Shown: positions 33,215 through 50,205, counted from the first letter of the stretch. The stretch: 64,000 nucleotides of DNA from Mnemiopsis leidyi (GCA_000226015.1 JH156402.1:116618-180617); one strand, 5' to 3'. A program made the numbers and translations. The notes: generated by a model not told the origin, from the sequence alone.

Positions 33215-36200
33215 ATGTTGTTTGAATTAATATGCGTTTTTGCCATCTTTCCCTCGATTTGTGAAGGCTGCAATGGAGGTATTCTCTGCCACATAAATTA
33301 CGAAAACAAAGAAACTTGATCGTTGAAAACACATATGACGTGAATGTATATATTCTATGTTCAATCACATCTGTACATAACCTAGATTCGAAATAACCAA
33401 CTCCGACCTAAATAGAGAACAACACATGACAGCTTTTGATCTTTTCAGTTTGTTGGTTTGCGTTTGATAACAGAGATGGGAGTAGCGATGCAGAAAATAT
33501 CATGTGGAGCAAGTCAGACGAGACACAGCCCACCGGTCTGATAACAATCAGTGGTTCTTTTGTCAGTGGAAGTACTGAATCTTCTGATACTTTGAGGTCA
33601 GTCGAGTCAAGGATTTCTTTCACAATTTGTTATGTATACTATTATATTAGATACTATTATATTAGATAAATAAGTGGATACTGCTATATTTGAGCTGATA
33701 ATGCTATTTTCAATGCCAAGCCAGCAATGTTACTGTCGGATCTTCTTTCATCATGTAACATGTTGTGATATTACAATTTCAGATTTCAGAACTATGGAGT
33801 TTCAAGTGCCAACTACGAGCCACTGGTTTTTCAACACGAGTTTATGTCAGATGGGAACAAGTTAAACGTCTATGGCAGCAAAAACGGGATATCAACACCT
33901 AATTATGAACAAACAATATCCGGCACAGGTAAGATATCTCCATTCATCTCAACCCCTGATCTTCGGAATATGTCACTGTCAATTAACTGATCCACCCAGC
34001 CAACTCCTTGATTGATCAAATAGTTGATCTTCAATGTTGTGAAATAAATATGATTTTTCAAGCACAGCGTTAACAAGTCTTTTATCACCACCAAATTTCA
34101 GCCAGCTCGGGAGACTTCGAGATTAAATTCTCAAGTCTGTCCACGGATAAGATATTTATACAATACAGTGATGCCAACAAAAACGAAGCCCCCGTCATAT
34201 TCACCTACAACGATAACTGGAGTAGCTGGGGACCCCTCTCTGGAACTCCATACTTCAACACTAACAGGATATTTAGTCAACTTCGACGAACTAAATACAA
34301 ATACGTGCACATTTGTAAAGGTGGGTTGTCAACCCTATCTTTTAAGAGTGTACCTACAAAGATAGGCTCCACACAAAGTATTCGTTAATATTTGATATGG
34401 TGAATGTGGGAGATATTTCTACACTTATAGATCGAATAATAATTACAGAATTGACAAGGTAGATATATTGTCACGTGAAACATCCTGTAGTACGGTAGGT
34501 TTTAACTCTCTTTCTAGTGCTGATTATCACATAACTACATCATATATAAAACACTTATCAGTTGAGCAGCCGACACTGTGCGATGTTACCCTGCAGCCGG
34601 ATACTGAGCTGGACAAGGAACTTAAACTGAACTGTACGGCTGTCGGACCTGCCACTCTGTCAGTCGAGTGGACTGCAAGCAAGAGTAAGTCTTGATATTA
34701 CTTGTGGGAATTTCGGCACTGTTTCCAGGATTCGGCTGTGCTGCACAATTGTATATTCACTTGCCTTTAAAAAATAAGAAGTACCGTAACTTAGTGCAAA
34801 TTGGATATTAGAAAATGTACGTAGTTCCGCCGAGAAAACTTACGTCTAATTAGCATAAGCATAAGTACTATAAGCGATATCAAGATTTATCAAGCAATAT
34901 CAAGATTTATTCCACACAGGTACAGAAGCAGTGAACACTGTTCTCCAAACAAAACAGGACGAAACTCGTGATATCGGCTCGATCATAGAGTCTACTTTGA
35001 CTATCGCTAAATTTAAACTTGATCACGTGGCAGAGTACACGTGCAAAGTGAAGAGCAGTAATTCCTTGGAAGCAACCCAAGTCTTCACCCTGTCATATTC
35101 AAGTTTGTTTACAGTTAAACTAGTTTTTGCTCGTGTTATTGACCTATTTTAAATCGTGATAATTTGAAATAATCCCCTAAAAGTCCATTTTTTTTCAGTT
35201 AGAGATATATTTAAATGTCTTAAAATCACGATCCAAATCACTTAACTCATGTAATGTCATGTACATATATATCTATAGCTCACAGTCATTTCAACATTTC
35301 CAGGAGAGATACAAGTCAATGCTCTGTCACAACAAAACTTCTACCTTGCCTCAACGAAAAATTCCAGTTTCTCATTCCAAGTCACAGGCTGGCCCTTGTC
35401 CGAGGTAACTGTCATTACTCACCACGACAAGAAGGAAGATGGTGATATCACCGATAATGACACCGAGAACAGCGGTGATGGCACCGGAAATGAGATAGAG
35501 AGGAGGAGTACTGAAGATTCTTTGTTTACCTTAACAAGGACTGAAGATTACACCGCCGTGAGTTGTTTTGACATTGCTTTAGTTGTGGGTAGTTTGTTAT
35601 TAAGCTTTTTACCTTCAGTCTTTGTACATATTTATTTTATGATTTGTTTGTTTAAAAATTCATACAAACTGCCCAGATCATTCATTGAAGGATTACTGCT
35701 GTTTGTTCCTCTGTCAACTATTTGTAGACCGACGTGTTTTAACTTGCACACATACGAAACACCCTCTTTCTGAATACCTGTAGAATCGCCCCTCCGTGCT
35801 CTCCAGCCAGTAGAACTATGGGGTTATAACACGACAACCAAACTGGGATCAATACCGCGTTAACAGTGAGGTGGTACTCATGAACTCCCTCAGCAAGATA
35901 AGTTGTACCCACTCCCCCACAGTACGACAACGACTGAAAAATAACTCCAAGATTGAGAAACAGAATCCTCCTGCTGCTGTCCCTGCAGCGCTGAGCTGAG
36001 TTTTCACTGACGGTGGATGCCTTGTGGAATGTCTTGATCAGGGCTATGATGGTCAAAGCAGATATGGTAACTACGAAGATAGTGTGGAGGATCATGGGTA
36101 TAACAAAGTAGAGCCACTTCACGTTGAATTGTTTGTAGAGGGTTACCGTGTCGTGCTCGTAGTTGGAGGTGTTGTATTTTGATGGAAGAACTGATGTTCC

Positions 36201-39200
36201 TTGTACAGCCGGCAGCCAGTACAGGTTCTCCTGGTGGTGAGAGTACGTTATAATTGGAAGTAGATTGTTTTCAATTTGGTTGTGAGTTAGGCCAGGCTCC
36301 TATTTAAACTTTTAAAGATACAATAAGATCATGACTCGCACTCAAGCCCATAACTTCAAGATCTAACCGTTGTGTTCTCCCAAATAGCTGATCCCAAGAT
36401 CCAGGACATTTCCAAAACGTAGTACAAGAAAGCGTATCTCCACTTGATATCAAAGAAAGGCTTGATAATCTTGATGTATCTTGTCACTGCCAACAAAGTG
36501 GTTATCACTAGAGAGTCCATGATAAAGACGGCGTTGAAGACCGTAACAAATCGCCGCCATGGTGTAGCAGGGTATAATCTGTGTTCGTATTGATCTGTCA
36601 AGAAGTTGTAGCTGGCGTATATTCCTGAAGGTATGTGGTAGGTTTAGACTTGGGTGATAAGCGTTTAAGGGAGTCTTCAGCAAAGATCCACTGGCAAGGC
36701 TAGTAAAATTACCGCTATATACAACTCAAGATCAACACGATTAAAAACAGCACAAAATCGCCCGAGTATTTACTATTTACCTATGAGACCGGTTGCAAAA
36801 TCAGCAATGCAGAGATGGACAAAGAGGTTGTTAGTTAAGCTTCTCTCCTTGTTGAGGTGCTGTAGGAGTAGGAGAGGGTTGAGAAGGAGAGACAGGACAG
36901 TCCCACAAGCACAGATCGTCCCGTACGCAGTGTCAGCGGACGTAGAATATACCGGCATGGTAGAAGCTAGAGTTTCACACTATTAGTTAGACTATTGTAC
37001 TGTTCCACTTCAAGGTAACATACTCTGCACTGTTAGACTTACAGAGCTTGTAAAAATTGTCGACTGGCGGAAGTAATTAAAGTGATTAGCTGGTAATGTG
37101 ATGGCTGCTTCCAAAACCGATACCTACAATCTACATATACCCTGACCGTTCCCTATAGCAAACTTAACAATAGAGTCCGCTTGCCAGCTTATTAATCTTG
37201 TCTCATGACTTGCCGATAAATAGCTCATTCTCTAATAGACATAACACTATGATACGACATGGTAAACTGTGCAGCACTGCACTGCATATATTATATATCT
37301 ATGTAGAGGAGTAAAGACTTGGTCAAACGACAAACCTAACTCATGAGCCACATTCACAACTACAGAATCACAAGGTATATAGAAGTGCTACATTATCACT
37401 ACCTACCGGGATGACGCGAAAAATAGCTGCAAGATGCCGTGTGAAATGAAGAGATCACGGCTGGCACCACCATGACCAGTGGGATAGAATTTCAAACTAT
37501 AGTTCTTCTTTAGCTGGTGGTTCACATCATAGAATTCATTGACATGGGCTGAAAGACACCCACCTGTCCACCACTATCATGGAACGAAATATGTTTTCAA
37601 TTCATCACGTGATTTCCATCTTGGCACGTGACACAGCAGTGTGATCTCCACAGGTTCCCCCGAGTGTGACCTTCAAGGTTCAGTTCCAGAAGGAGGTTCC
37701 GGGTGACGAGTTTACGTTTTACTTTATCGATAATACTGGCGGCAAGAATAAAACTGTGTCTACATACACTGTTTATAAAGGTATATTGTTTGTGATTTGG
37801 ACATATCCATACTTTATAAGCTCGATTTCCAGAGAGAATTTTGGGTTCAAAGACTTATCAATCAGATTTAGATTAATTTAGGGATTTAAACTTTAAACGT
37901 TGATATTCCCTTGCGTTTAAGTTGGTGCAAAGTGCAAGGTAGGGGAGTATGGTGTGGGGACGGAGTGCAAAACGTGCGCCGCAGACGAGACTTCTCCCGC
38001 TAAATCAGACGACCAGACTGATTGTGTTAAAGGTAACATATAACAAAAAAAACTCAAATATATCCACAGGATTCTATTATATAATATATATCAACAACAG
38101 TTTATTTTGTAGTTTGTGATATGAACGTTTTATTATGAAAGTAGCTTATTCAAAATCTAGGTACATCAAACCGAGAAACTGCACCTCAAATTTATGGAGT
38201 GGCAATATTTTCAGCTACTAGCAACTGCAAGGCCGGGTCCTACGGAATAAACGATGACTGTACGAAATGCCCGGAAGGAGAAACAAGCAAAGATAACGCC
38301 CTGAACGTGAACAGCTGTTTCGTTGACCCTGATGCTCAGAAAAACACCGGTTTATATCTCGCTACAACGATAATTTTCCCTTGATAGCTTTCGAAGTTTC
38401 TCGTCGTATCTCGCACTATACCTCGCAGTATTAAATAGTCTTAATCGGTTCTAGATCATACTGGAACTTATTAACGATAAACTCTACTATCTTTATCCGT
38501 TTTAACTTGCACCTGTGATATCTCTTTTCACCGGTGTTAAATCTCGCAGGTGAAGATAAGTCCAACACAGGTGTAATTATTGGTGGCGCGGTAGGAGGGG
38601 CAATATTCCTAATTATAGTTCTGGCTCTGCTCTGCTTCTGCGTCTTAAAGAATCGACGTACTCCAAAATCTACAGCTACAGTAACTGCAAATCGTACAGA
38701 GCCCAGGAAAGTATCTGAAGGCATGACTGTCACTGTAAACCCCACTGTACGTGATATGGATGTAGAGAGTCAGAGGAAGGTCGAGGAGAAGTCGGAAGAT
38801 GAAGATCCTAATGTGAGTAGTCTGCATTCCTGACATGCATAACCAATTACTTTGACCAAGCTCCTTTACTATAGGACTTAAACTTCTTGAATAAAAACGC
38901 GTAAACAAAGAAGAAACGAAGGGCACGAACGTAAAATTATTAAGAACTGCACAATAGTGATAATATCTTAACTCTTTGGTAGATGTAAAACAAAAGATAA
39001 TTTCCTGTCAGGGCCTCTACGACAATAGGAACTTACGTAGCTCTAGATACAAAAGGAGTAATAAAGAACGGGCTGAGAAAAAGAGTTCGAGCTTTGAACA
39101 ACATATAGATGACATCGACAGTGGTATCAAAGCGCTGGATGACATACAAATTGTGAGTATGGACGGAGGGACGAATGTGATCTTTTCTAATCCCTGCGCA

Positions 39201-39764
39201 AGCGTGAGTCTAAGGAAACCAGATATGGTAGTTAGCATGAAGGGTATCGTAGCTACCTGCAGTTAGAGTAATTACAAAGTCGCATGTGACCACAGGACCG
39301 CATAATTATCTTTTCATCTTTACTGCTAAAACTTTTCCGCCGTATCTGAGCGGGTCTGACTGCCTGCTTCAGCGGAGCGGGTCTGACTGTCTGCTTCAGC
39401 TTTATCTTGTCTACCAGGAGGACGCTGAGCCAGCATATGCTGAGTTGGATCAAGACCATTACAAGAAGATGAAGGAAGAGAAGGAAGAAAAAAGAAGAAC
39501 TTTGGGCCGTCCTTCCGAGAAGAGACGCTCTGAACCCGCAGAGCCTCAGGAACACACTTACGCGGTAATAATTCGAACAACTTTGTCAACAACAAACGAA
39601 ATTGGGGCCGGTACTATGAACTTCGTGTTCGACATCTTTTGAGGCAGGCATTATATAGAGCCAGCTATTATCATTATCAATTTTGTTTCACGTAAACTTT
39701 TTTTCAGGAAGCTCAAGATGTTGGGATTAGGAGACAGCCAACCAGTAAGGACGATAACAAATAG
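33215..39764 (+). CDS. Single-pass Ig/Cys-rich receptor with tyrosine-motif tail
   Basis: Fourteen exons: 33215-33278, 33449-33596, 33783-33928, 34102-34320, 34562-34684, 34920-35102, 35304-35557, 37654-37780, 37922-38032, 38215-38349, 38550-38812, 39012-39152, 39418-39564, 39708-39764. All introns are GT-AG, all phases agree, and the sum is 2,118 nt (705 residues plus stop). Order: signal peptide (MLFELICVFAIFPSICEG), an unrecognised region to about residue 192, an Ig domain (LKLNCTAVG, LSVEWTA, AEYTCKV), an acidic linker, two GCC2/GCC3-like Cys-rich units (CKVGEYGVGTECKTC and CKAGSYGINDDCTKCPEG), a TM helix (IIGGAVGGAIFLIIVLALL), and a cytoplasmic tail of about 170 residues with YAEL, YKKM and a final TYAEA. 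The architecture suits a cell-surface recognition receptor; ligand unknown. Polyadenylation-like aataaaata lies about 1 kb downstream. Confidence 0.82.
35739..36958 (-). CDS. Class A (rhodopsin-like) GPCR nested in an intron
   Basis: Three minus-strand exons, 36958-36781, 36624-36368 and 36230-35739, GT-AG introns, phases 1 and 0, 308 residues plus stop. TM1 CGTVLSLLLNPLLLL, TM2 VHLCIADFATGLIG, TM3 with TTLLAVTRYIKIIKPF (the E/DRY region reads TRY), TM4 VLEMSWILGSAIW, extracellular loop 2 in exon 3, TM5 YFVIPMILHTIFVVT, TM6 RILFLNLGVIFQSLSYCGG, TM7 SCYNPIVLLAGE (NPxxY with Leu for Tyr). It lies wholly in the 2.1-kb intron 35558-37653 of the Ig receptor, on the opposite strand. Ligand class unclear; changes at both signature motifs make coupling uncertain. 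Confidence 0.8.
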
Positions 39765-42592
39765 AGAAAAAGAGTAGACGTATGATCGGTTAAAACAAAT
39801 GTCAGCTCTGCTCTCGTCTCTATTAAAGTAATAACGACAGTTTTTGACCGAGAATTCCTGAAATGTTCAAAAAGGTTAGTTGGACGACAGACATTGATCC
39901 AACTGACTTTTTAAATGAAATCTATCTAGAAGTATCTGTTCAGAAATGATGAAACAATTGACTGACAGAATGTGGAAGACTCGTTGACCTATGATATTTT
40001 TCTTTGAAAATGTAAAGATTTACTTAGGAGACATGACAGTTAGACTTAGTGATGTTACATTCCAAATTCTTTATTCTACACTTCAGGTTCATTGACTGTA
40101 TCAATTTTAGCAATTTTAGATTTATTTTTCGCTGCAGCTCGCCGACCTGAAATAATGTCTCACCAAACTCATACCAAACTTTGACATGAAATATAGCATC
40201 ATAGATGTATTACATGAGTCCAGCTGACTATTTACATTCCTCTTTTTCATGGATTTTACCTTGCTGAATTGTACTGCATAAACAAATATTGTAGTAAAAC
40301 TTTCATAATGATAATTACGACAATTTGCGGAATATTCAGCATGAAAGGAAGACAATAACCCAGGGGATAATGTATCCGCACTCTAGTTACTTCGATTAGA
40401 GGAAACTGCGGGTGTAAAGATTAGACCCGACTTTACTGGTCTGACGCGTGGTCCGCCACGCTATAACTCCTCCTTTTCTCTCGTCCTTTCGATCCAGGCC
40501 TTGTAGATCTGATGTAATCGTTGCTTGATCCGATTACAGCGCGTACAGCAGTGTTTTACAGCTTAGTTTTACTTTATTTTGTACATCGGCCGTCGACTTT
40601 ATTTGTATCACTGTTCGACCTCGCTCCAAGATTGTGTCGTTTTTTATGTGAGACAAAACGTTAAGATTTGTATAAATTTTATAAGTTTCAACGATTGTGT
40701 GTGATTTGGTGAATTTTAAGTCGACTTAATCGTGAAATACTATCGATAGAATTGTTTGTAGAACAAATAAAATATCAATTACGTTGCCCCAGTGTGCGTG
40801 TGTCTTTAAAGAGCTATGAAGTACTGATTTTGGAAATCTCTAGTAATTTTCTCGATCTTTAGATCTTGGTCAACAAAACTGCTGATAATTCAATGATATC
40901 CTATCTTCATCTCATTACAGAATGGCACTCCGTTAATTTTAGTTAGACAAGGCTTAATACGACCCGGTAAATCTAAATTTAAGCAATTCAAAGTCACAGT
41001 TATAATTCCACCAATATCTAAGTTATAAGCATAACGTTTTGTCTATCCGTAGGGTGAGGCCACAAAAAGCGCTCTTTCAGTTTGCTGTTAGACATAAGGA
41101 GACGTTGCGTCGTTACTATTGCTTGTACGCTTACTACGAGTTGTCTAGTTATATCCGATAATCTGTTCCCCATTATTTATGTCATAATGCTTGTTTGTTC
41201 TAACGCGATAAGTTAAAACCTATAACCATCAATATCAGGGAAATAGATCATTATAAATATCTGTTTATCTTCCGCATATATGATAAAAAGAGCAATACGT
41301 TTTTACGTCGACCTTATTTTTAGTCTATGCTTTTTCTGGGCGTGGTTGCCGTGTTATAGGTCGACTTGTAAGCGGAGTAACTAACAAAAGTACCTCAATT
41401 GAGGGATCCAGCATGAGAAGGTCTGCTATTTGACATGTTTTATCTTTTTCAGTATCTTGTTCAGTCCCTTGATTTCAAGTCTGTTCAATATTTGATTTGT
41501 ATTCGGGTTTTTTTACAAGGTGTGCCTTAGCAGGTGCCTTAGAAGGTGCTTATTGATATCTCTGAGCAGCTTACATAATACATACATAACATTTCACCGC
41601 GACAAGGTGGTCTGATTCTTACATTACTTTGCTTGTTATCAGTCACACATTGAAATACATGTCCATTAAGCAGTGTACGAAGTCTTGAGTAAAAAATTTT
41701 AAAAAAACGTTGAGATTAAGATGGTTTTTGCAATTAAATTGACTCTGACAAAACTGTTTTTGTAGATGTATAATATTTGCTACGTTTAAAGGTTTGACGT
41801 AACAGTAATTTGGTTTGGAAGACGTTAGTCATTGATTTAACAAAACCGCAACCAAATCAGTAATTACTGCCGTGTAAATTCTGCAAAAAGGTTAAAAAGT
41901 CCTGGAAGACTCACAAAATTAGATATATAAGCACGTTTAATTCCTCTAAATCAAATCATCCCTATTTAACATTGAGTGACTATCAGTTGAAGTAAAAGTT
42001 TGGCATTTAGAAAACGTGATCGCCATGTAGCCGTTCGTCGATCACGAGATTATTTCGACCCAATAAAAAGGTCTAAGTTATTAAGCTTCTTTCAGCAGGT
42101 CGCTGGAGCCAGATCAGAGCGATTCACACTCAACTTTCATCAAAGGATCGTACAGCAGTGTTGGCAGGAAAATATCTTCGTCGAAAGTTTTTGTGGAGAA
42201 CCTCTCACGTGAGTTGAAGGACAGTTCCAAGTTTGATATTTCGTTAATTAATTGTGCAACGTATGTTGATATGGTACTTCAACTGTTTTGTTATCGTTGA
42301 GATTTGGTACTTGGTACAAAGTCGTTTTCATTTTCTGATTCGAACTTGAAACTTCGCTCGTTGGTTGACTGTTTTCAGCGTTGTTTAATGTGTCATTTTT
42401 TACGAGATCTTTATCAAGGAAAATTTGACTTTGGTTTATGGCCAGTCTGTTGAGAATTCGGTCTTAATTCAGTCGTGAATTAATTTATCCAATTGCAAGA
42501 ATTTTGGAACCTAAAATAGCATCTTCTGAAATTCACTTTAATTCTCAGACTTATTCTCTGCACCACGAAAGACCAAAGTTCTCAACTCTGTG
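39765..42592. other. Intergenic, no gene seen
   Basis: About 2.8 kb between the Ig receptor and the Kv gene. It should hold the receptor 3' UTR and Kv upstream sequence. Short open frames (for example 42000-42212) show no family pattern or splice context, and no repeat was recognised. Confidence 0.5.
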
Positions 42593-44352
42593 ATGTCGCT
42601 GCAAAGTTCTAGTGAAAGGAGCGAACTAGTTGCTCGGTCTTCCTCCAACGAATTGTCAATTAAAGGTAGTAAAAACAATAGACAAGACCTAAAACTGAAA
42701 TAGACTGAAATTAAGGAACTACTAAAGTACAAAGACTGAGCTTCTCTTATCCCCCAATTCTTTTTAGTGCCCAGACAACCGCCAGTTTTGATAACAATCA
42801 ACGTGTCGGGTAGAAAGTTTGAGATAGAGCTGAGAAAACTTAGAAAGTACCCCACAACTCTTCTAGGTAATCGTCTATCGTTTTCCTCGTGCATCCAATG
42901 ATTCTGAAGTATTACCAATAACGTCCAGTTCAACTGTTAAAAATGTAATTTATGAGTATTAACTTAGGAGCAAGTAAATAGAAGATAGCTATAGGGACCA
43001 CTTAATTAACCAACTTGTTAACACTCCCCTTCCCAGGATCGACTGACCTCCAAACATTCTACGACCCCCGCTACAAGGAGTACTTCTTCGACCGGAACCG
43101 GGACACATTCGAGTCGATATTTGACTTTTACCTGTTTGGTAAGCTGTACCCACCACGGGGTATCCCAGAGGACATGTACCTTGAAGAAGTTAACTTCTTT
43201 AGGATGATGAGCCTCTTCGAGCTTGATGATACTGATAGTGACACCTTGGACGTTAAACCCGTTTCTAAAATCAGGCAGGTTGCTTTAATGGTGCATGTTT
43301 TTCATGCCACAGAAATGTTTTATCCGAGGTCATAAGTTTTAACGAATTTATATTATTTTTTATGATTGTTTTTGATCTTCAGGTCGATAATCAAGGCTAC
43401 GAACAAAGCCCTTCAAGAACCGAGCAGTTCAGTATCTGGTAAAATTTGGGGTTGGTTGGACATTTTCTTCATAGCTCTATCTGTGGTTGCCATGGTTACC
43501 GAATCAAATCCTTACATAAAAACCAAAGTCAATGCCAAAGGTTCCCTGGAGCAACAGATTTCCTTCGGAGTTGAAAGTGCTACCGTCTGTTTCTTCACAC
43601 TGGACGTGCTAATACGGTTTATAGTTTCTGACCAGAAGCTGACCTTTGTTCGGAGCCCCGCTACCTGGCTCGACATAGTAACTGTCGCACCATACTACTT
43701 CGAACTGTTTGTTGACGCGACCCGGTTTAAGGGACTCAAAGTTCTCAGGATGGCACGTGTGGTGCGCGTCCTGAAGTTGATCAAGAAAAACAAGCGTCTT
43801 CTTCTCATCGCGTACGTGATGTCACATTCTCTCGGGGAATTGTCCTTGTTGATTATCGTATGGGCCATGTGTATCACCGTGGCTGGATGTGTGTTCTACT
43901 ACTGCGAAGTGGAGGCTAATAACAGTGTTAACAGCGGTAAGAATCTCATTGTATCAACTTGTTATTGTGAAAGTACATACAGAACATTTTCATCTTAACC
44001 TATGCAATCTTAACCTACAATCTTTTGAATGTTGTTAACATAACACTTAACTTCTTCTTAAATATCAAACGCCGTAAGCCACGTCAACACACCCTATTCC
44101 ACAGGAGCAGACGCTCTATGGTGGGCCGTGGTAACTATGAGTACGGTAGGATACGGTGATATAGTTCCCGCCACCGTCTACGGCAAAATCTTCTCCACCA
44201 TCTTCTTCTACATCGGAATGGTCTTTCTTGCTCTACCTCTGACGATTATCGTGGGAGCATTCTCCAAACAGTACGAGAACAAGGGAACCTGGTCACTGAA
44301 CAGGCAGGAAAACAAGATCAACAGACTTTATGCTAACTCTAGTAAAGATTGA
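42593..44352 (+). CDS. Shaker-superfamily voltage-gated K+ channel subunit
   Basis: Five exons: 42593-42665, 42768-42866, 43037-43328, 43383-43936, 44105-44352; 421 residues plus stop. T1 domain: ITINVSGRKFEIELRKLRKY, then TFYDPRYKEYFFDRNRDTFE and FYLFGKLYPP. S1 starts near WLDIFFIALSVVAM; S3 TWLDIVTVAPYYFEL; S4 KVLRMARVVRVLKLIKKNKR with basic residues every third position; pore WWAVVTMSTVGYGDIVPAT; S6 VFLALPLTIIVGAFS. The selectivity filter is intact, but S6 has P-L-T where conducting Kv1-4 subunits have P-x-P, as in silent Kv5/6/8/9 subunits. The donor of exon 3 is chosen by phase (gag|gtcata, after 43328); a GC donor after 43274 would also keep the frame and shorten the T1-S1 linker by 18 residues. 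Confidence 0.85.
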
Positions 44353-45105
44353 GCGAGCTGTAAAATCTGCAAAGAGTTGTTTTGTATTTTTGTAACAATT
44401 GGTAAACTTTATTTTGCGATTGAGGCAGCTTTCCCATCGATCGACAAGCAAAATTCTGTGAAGTTGCCATTTGAATTGAGTATACTTCCTACCGAGAATT
44501 TGATTTTAGTCAAACAGATGAACTTTTCTAAGTCACTAAATTTAAGTACACGCCAGCTTGTATTTTGGCAGTTATAAATTTGCACTTAAAGTGTACCCAT
44601 TTAAGACTTAACACAAGACTATAAATGTAATTGATATATTTATCAATTTAACTTCGTCTCTCTTTGAACGTCTATTTAGTGATTTGAAAACTAATAGAAT
44701 GAAACTGAATATTGAATGCTAAATTTTTAAATCTTGACTCAGACGGCGATTTACTTTCACAGTTGTTATTGTAAATGACGGGTTAAACGAAAAAATTATG
44801 TCTAGATATAGAAGTTGAACTAAAAATTAACAGAGACTTCCCACCCTCTGGCCCAACGTTTTGAATTCACCGAAATCTATTCTAGTTAGGTTTTAATTTG
44901 GTAATCCCACCTTGTTTCGTTTAAATGTGGAAAATTTGTATTATTGCATACTTATCCATTAATTTCTTGAGAATGAAAGTTAATATGTGCACACAGACAC
45001 AGACACAACAGACACACACTCACACATACACCGACACACACACAAGTACTCAAGTAACAATATTTAACACGTGGCACAACAACAATAGCTAAGTGAGAAA
45101 GTAAG
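44353..45105. other. Kv 3' region and DNAI2 upstream region
   Basis: No further exon seen. A CA-rich stretch with acacag and acacac repeats lies at about 44985-45050, just before the DNAI2 start. Confidence 0.5.
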
Positions 45106-48609
<3,504 letters not shown>

Positions 48610-49111
48610 TAGTCTCTTTTTCCATTTGTAGCCGTAGTACTTTAACACTGGGTATCTGTTGGTTCCTCCCAGCAGTGTATGCCAAATTTTGCCTTAACGT
48701 GCAGTTCCCTACCTGTGTATGTGAGTAAGTGGTGTTTGTAATATGCATTATAAGATTATTATGGGTGTTATATTAGTATATTAGAAGTCAATCGTTAGAC
48801 ACGGGCTACAATGAAAAGGTCTAAGATATCATACATTAATATGGTCGCTAAGACTTGAGACGTCAGAGTACCTTATATAATGTAACATAATGATATGATA
48901 CCCTCATTTATCCATCACTCACTCAATGATTTTGTTCTTTTTGTTAAGTCGGAACTCCACACGTTGGGAGTCGGAACAATTTCTTAGAATTCTTAGAATT
49001 TTGTCTCGATCTCAGTGCGTGGGATGCTGGTGGGAAGTTTTCGCCTGACAATCATACCTCTGGAGCACAAATCATCGACTAAGTGATCTGTTTAAAACAA
49101 CATACTTTTTT

Positions 49112-49520
49112 TGTCAGTCGCAAAACGCAAGACATGTCTATCAGTATTTTATTGCTGTGCAATTTCAATGATTCATTGTGGCTCCGTGGCTGTCACCATC
49201 ACGGGTCAAAAACGGAGAGATGGAGTCTCTATTGAGTTTGCCGTCAAATTCTACGTAAAATGCTGGTCTTACCTTTCTTCTATCTTAAACTGTTAAAGTT
49301 AAGAATTTCCATTTTCTGGCAATAAGAGGTCTATAAGGGCCGGGCCATATAAGGGATCCAAATTAAGTTTTTGGGCTTTAGGACTGTCAATATTAGTATA
49401 AGATTCGCCGTTAAATTTTACGTGTAAATGCTGTTTTAACTTTTCTTCTAGCTCAAAATTAACGATTTTCACTTTTAGTCTCTATAAGAGGTCAATAAGT
49501 GACAGGTAAGGTTTTTGGGC
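49112..49520. repeat. Dispersed repeat related to 32150-32470
   Basis: Begins cagtcgcaaaacgcaagaca; two internal sub-repeats contain gccgtcaaattctacgt / gccgttaaattttacgt followed by aaatgctg and ctttttcttct-like text, then ggtctataagg / ggtcaataagt. Confidence 0.5.
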
Positions 49521-50205
49521 TACGGGACTGTCACATTCGCATTGCCTATTTAATCGAACCCAATAAGATCTACAAAACCTATAGCTGTAATTTTCATGTC
49601 CCTTCCTCTTTCCGTAGCCCGTACGCTAACAATTTCATCCCCCAAAAACATCGGATATGTTCAAATATTGATCTGGCAACTTCAAATATAAGGGTGGTTG
49701 CAATCCTGATCAATTTTTCCGGCTGCCGGACAAGTTCACCACATGAATGACAGGGTTATTTGATCAGTTGATACGGTACCCAATTAATCGATCTTGTTAT
49801 GTTACAGACGTCGACTTCACCACAAGCTTCCATTCCAACTGGCGAGGGACTCCAGTTTGAAAACTCCACGTTGAGGTCAGAAGAGCATCCAGAAAGGCCT
49901 CCAGTGAGGAGTTTCTCGGTAGCCGATAGGTGCTGGTCAGTTGCCTTCCGAATTCCACCTTTAACAGGGATCCGGGTAGGTGAGATTGTTGGTTCTGGTT
50001 GGAGAAAAGAGTCAGGTCTTCTTTTAGGAGAGCAGCAGAGCACTTCTGCCTTCTGTACTTCTTACATCTCCAGTAGGATGTCGCGACCGTCTTTCTGTCT
50101 GCTCGTCGCGGAATAGATGTTCATTCGTATCAAGGGAGAGTTTCGTTCCAAGCTGACCGAAGACTAATTTGCCTATGGAAACCTTGCCATACCTTTCTGA
50201 GAACT

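Noticed and set aside
42000-42212. 70-codon basic open frame upstream of the Kv gene
   Set aside because: No family pattern, and the T1 exons fit a start at 42593 without it.
49756-50116. Open frames on both strands at about 49.8-50.1 kb as the next DNAI2 exon
   Set aside because: A short CWS-like match exists, but frame, splice signals and neighbouring residues do not follow DNAI2.
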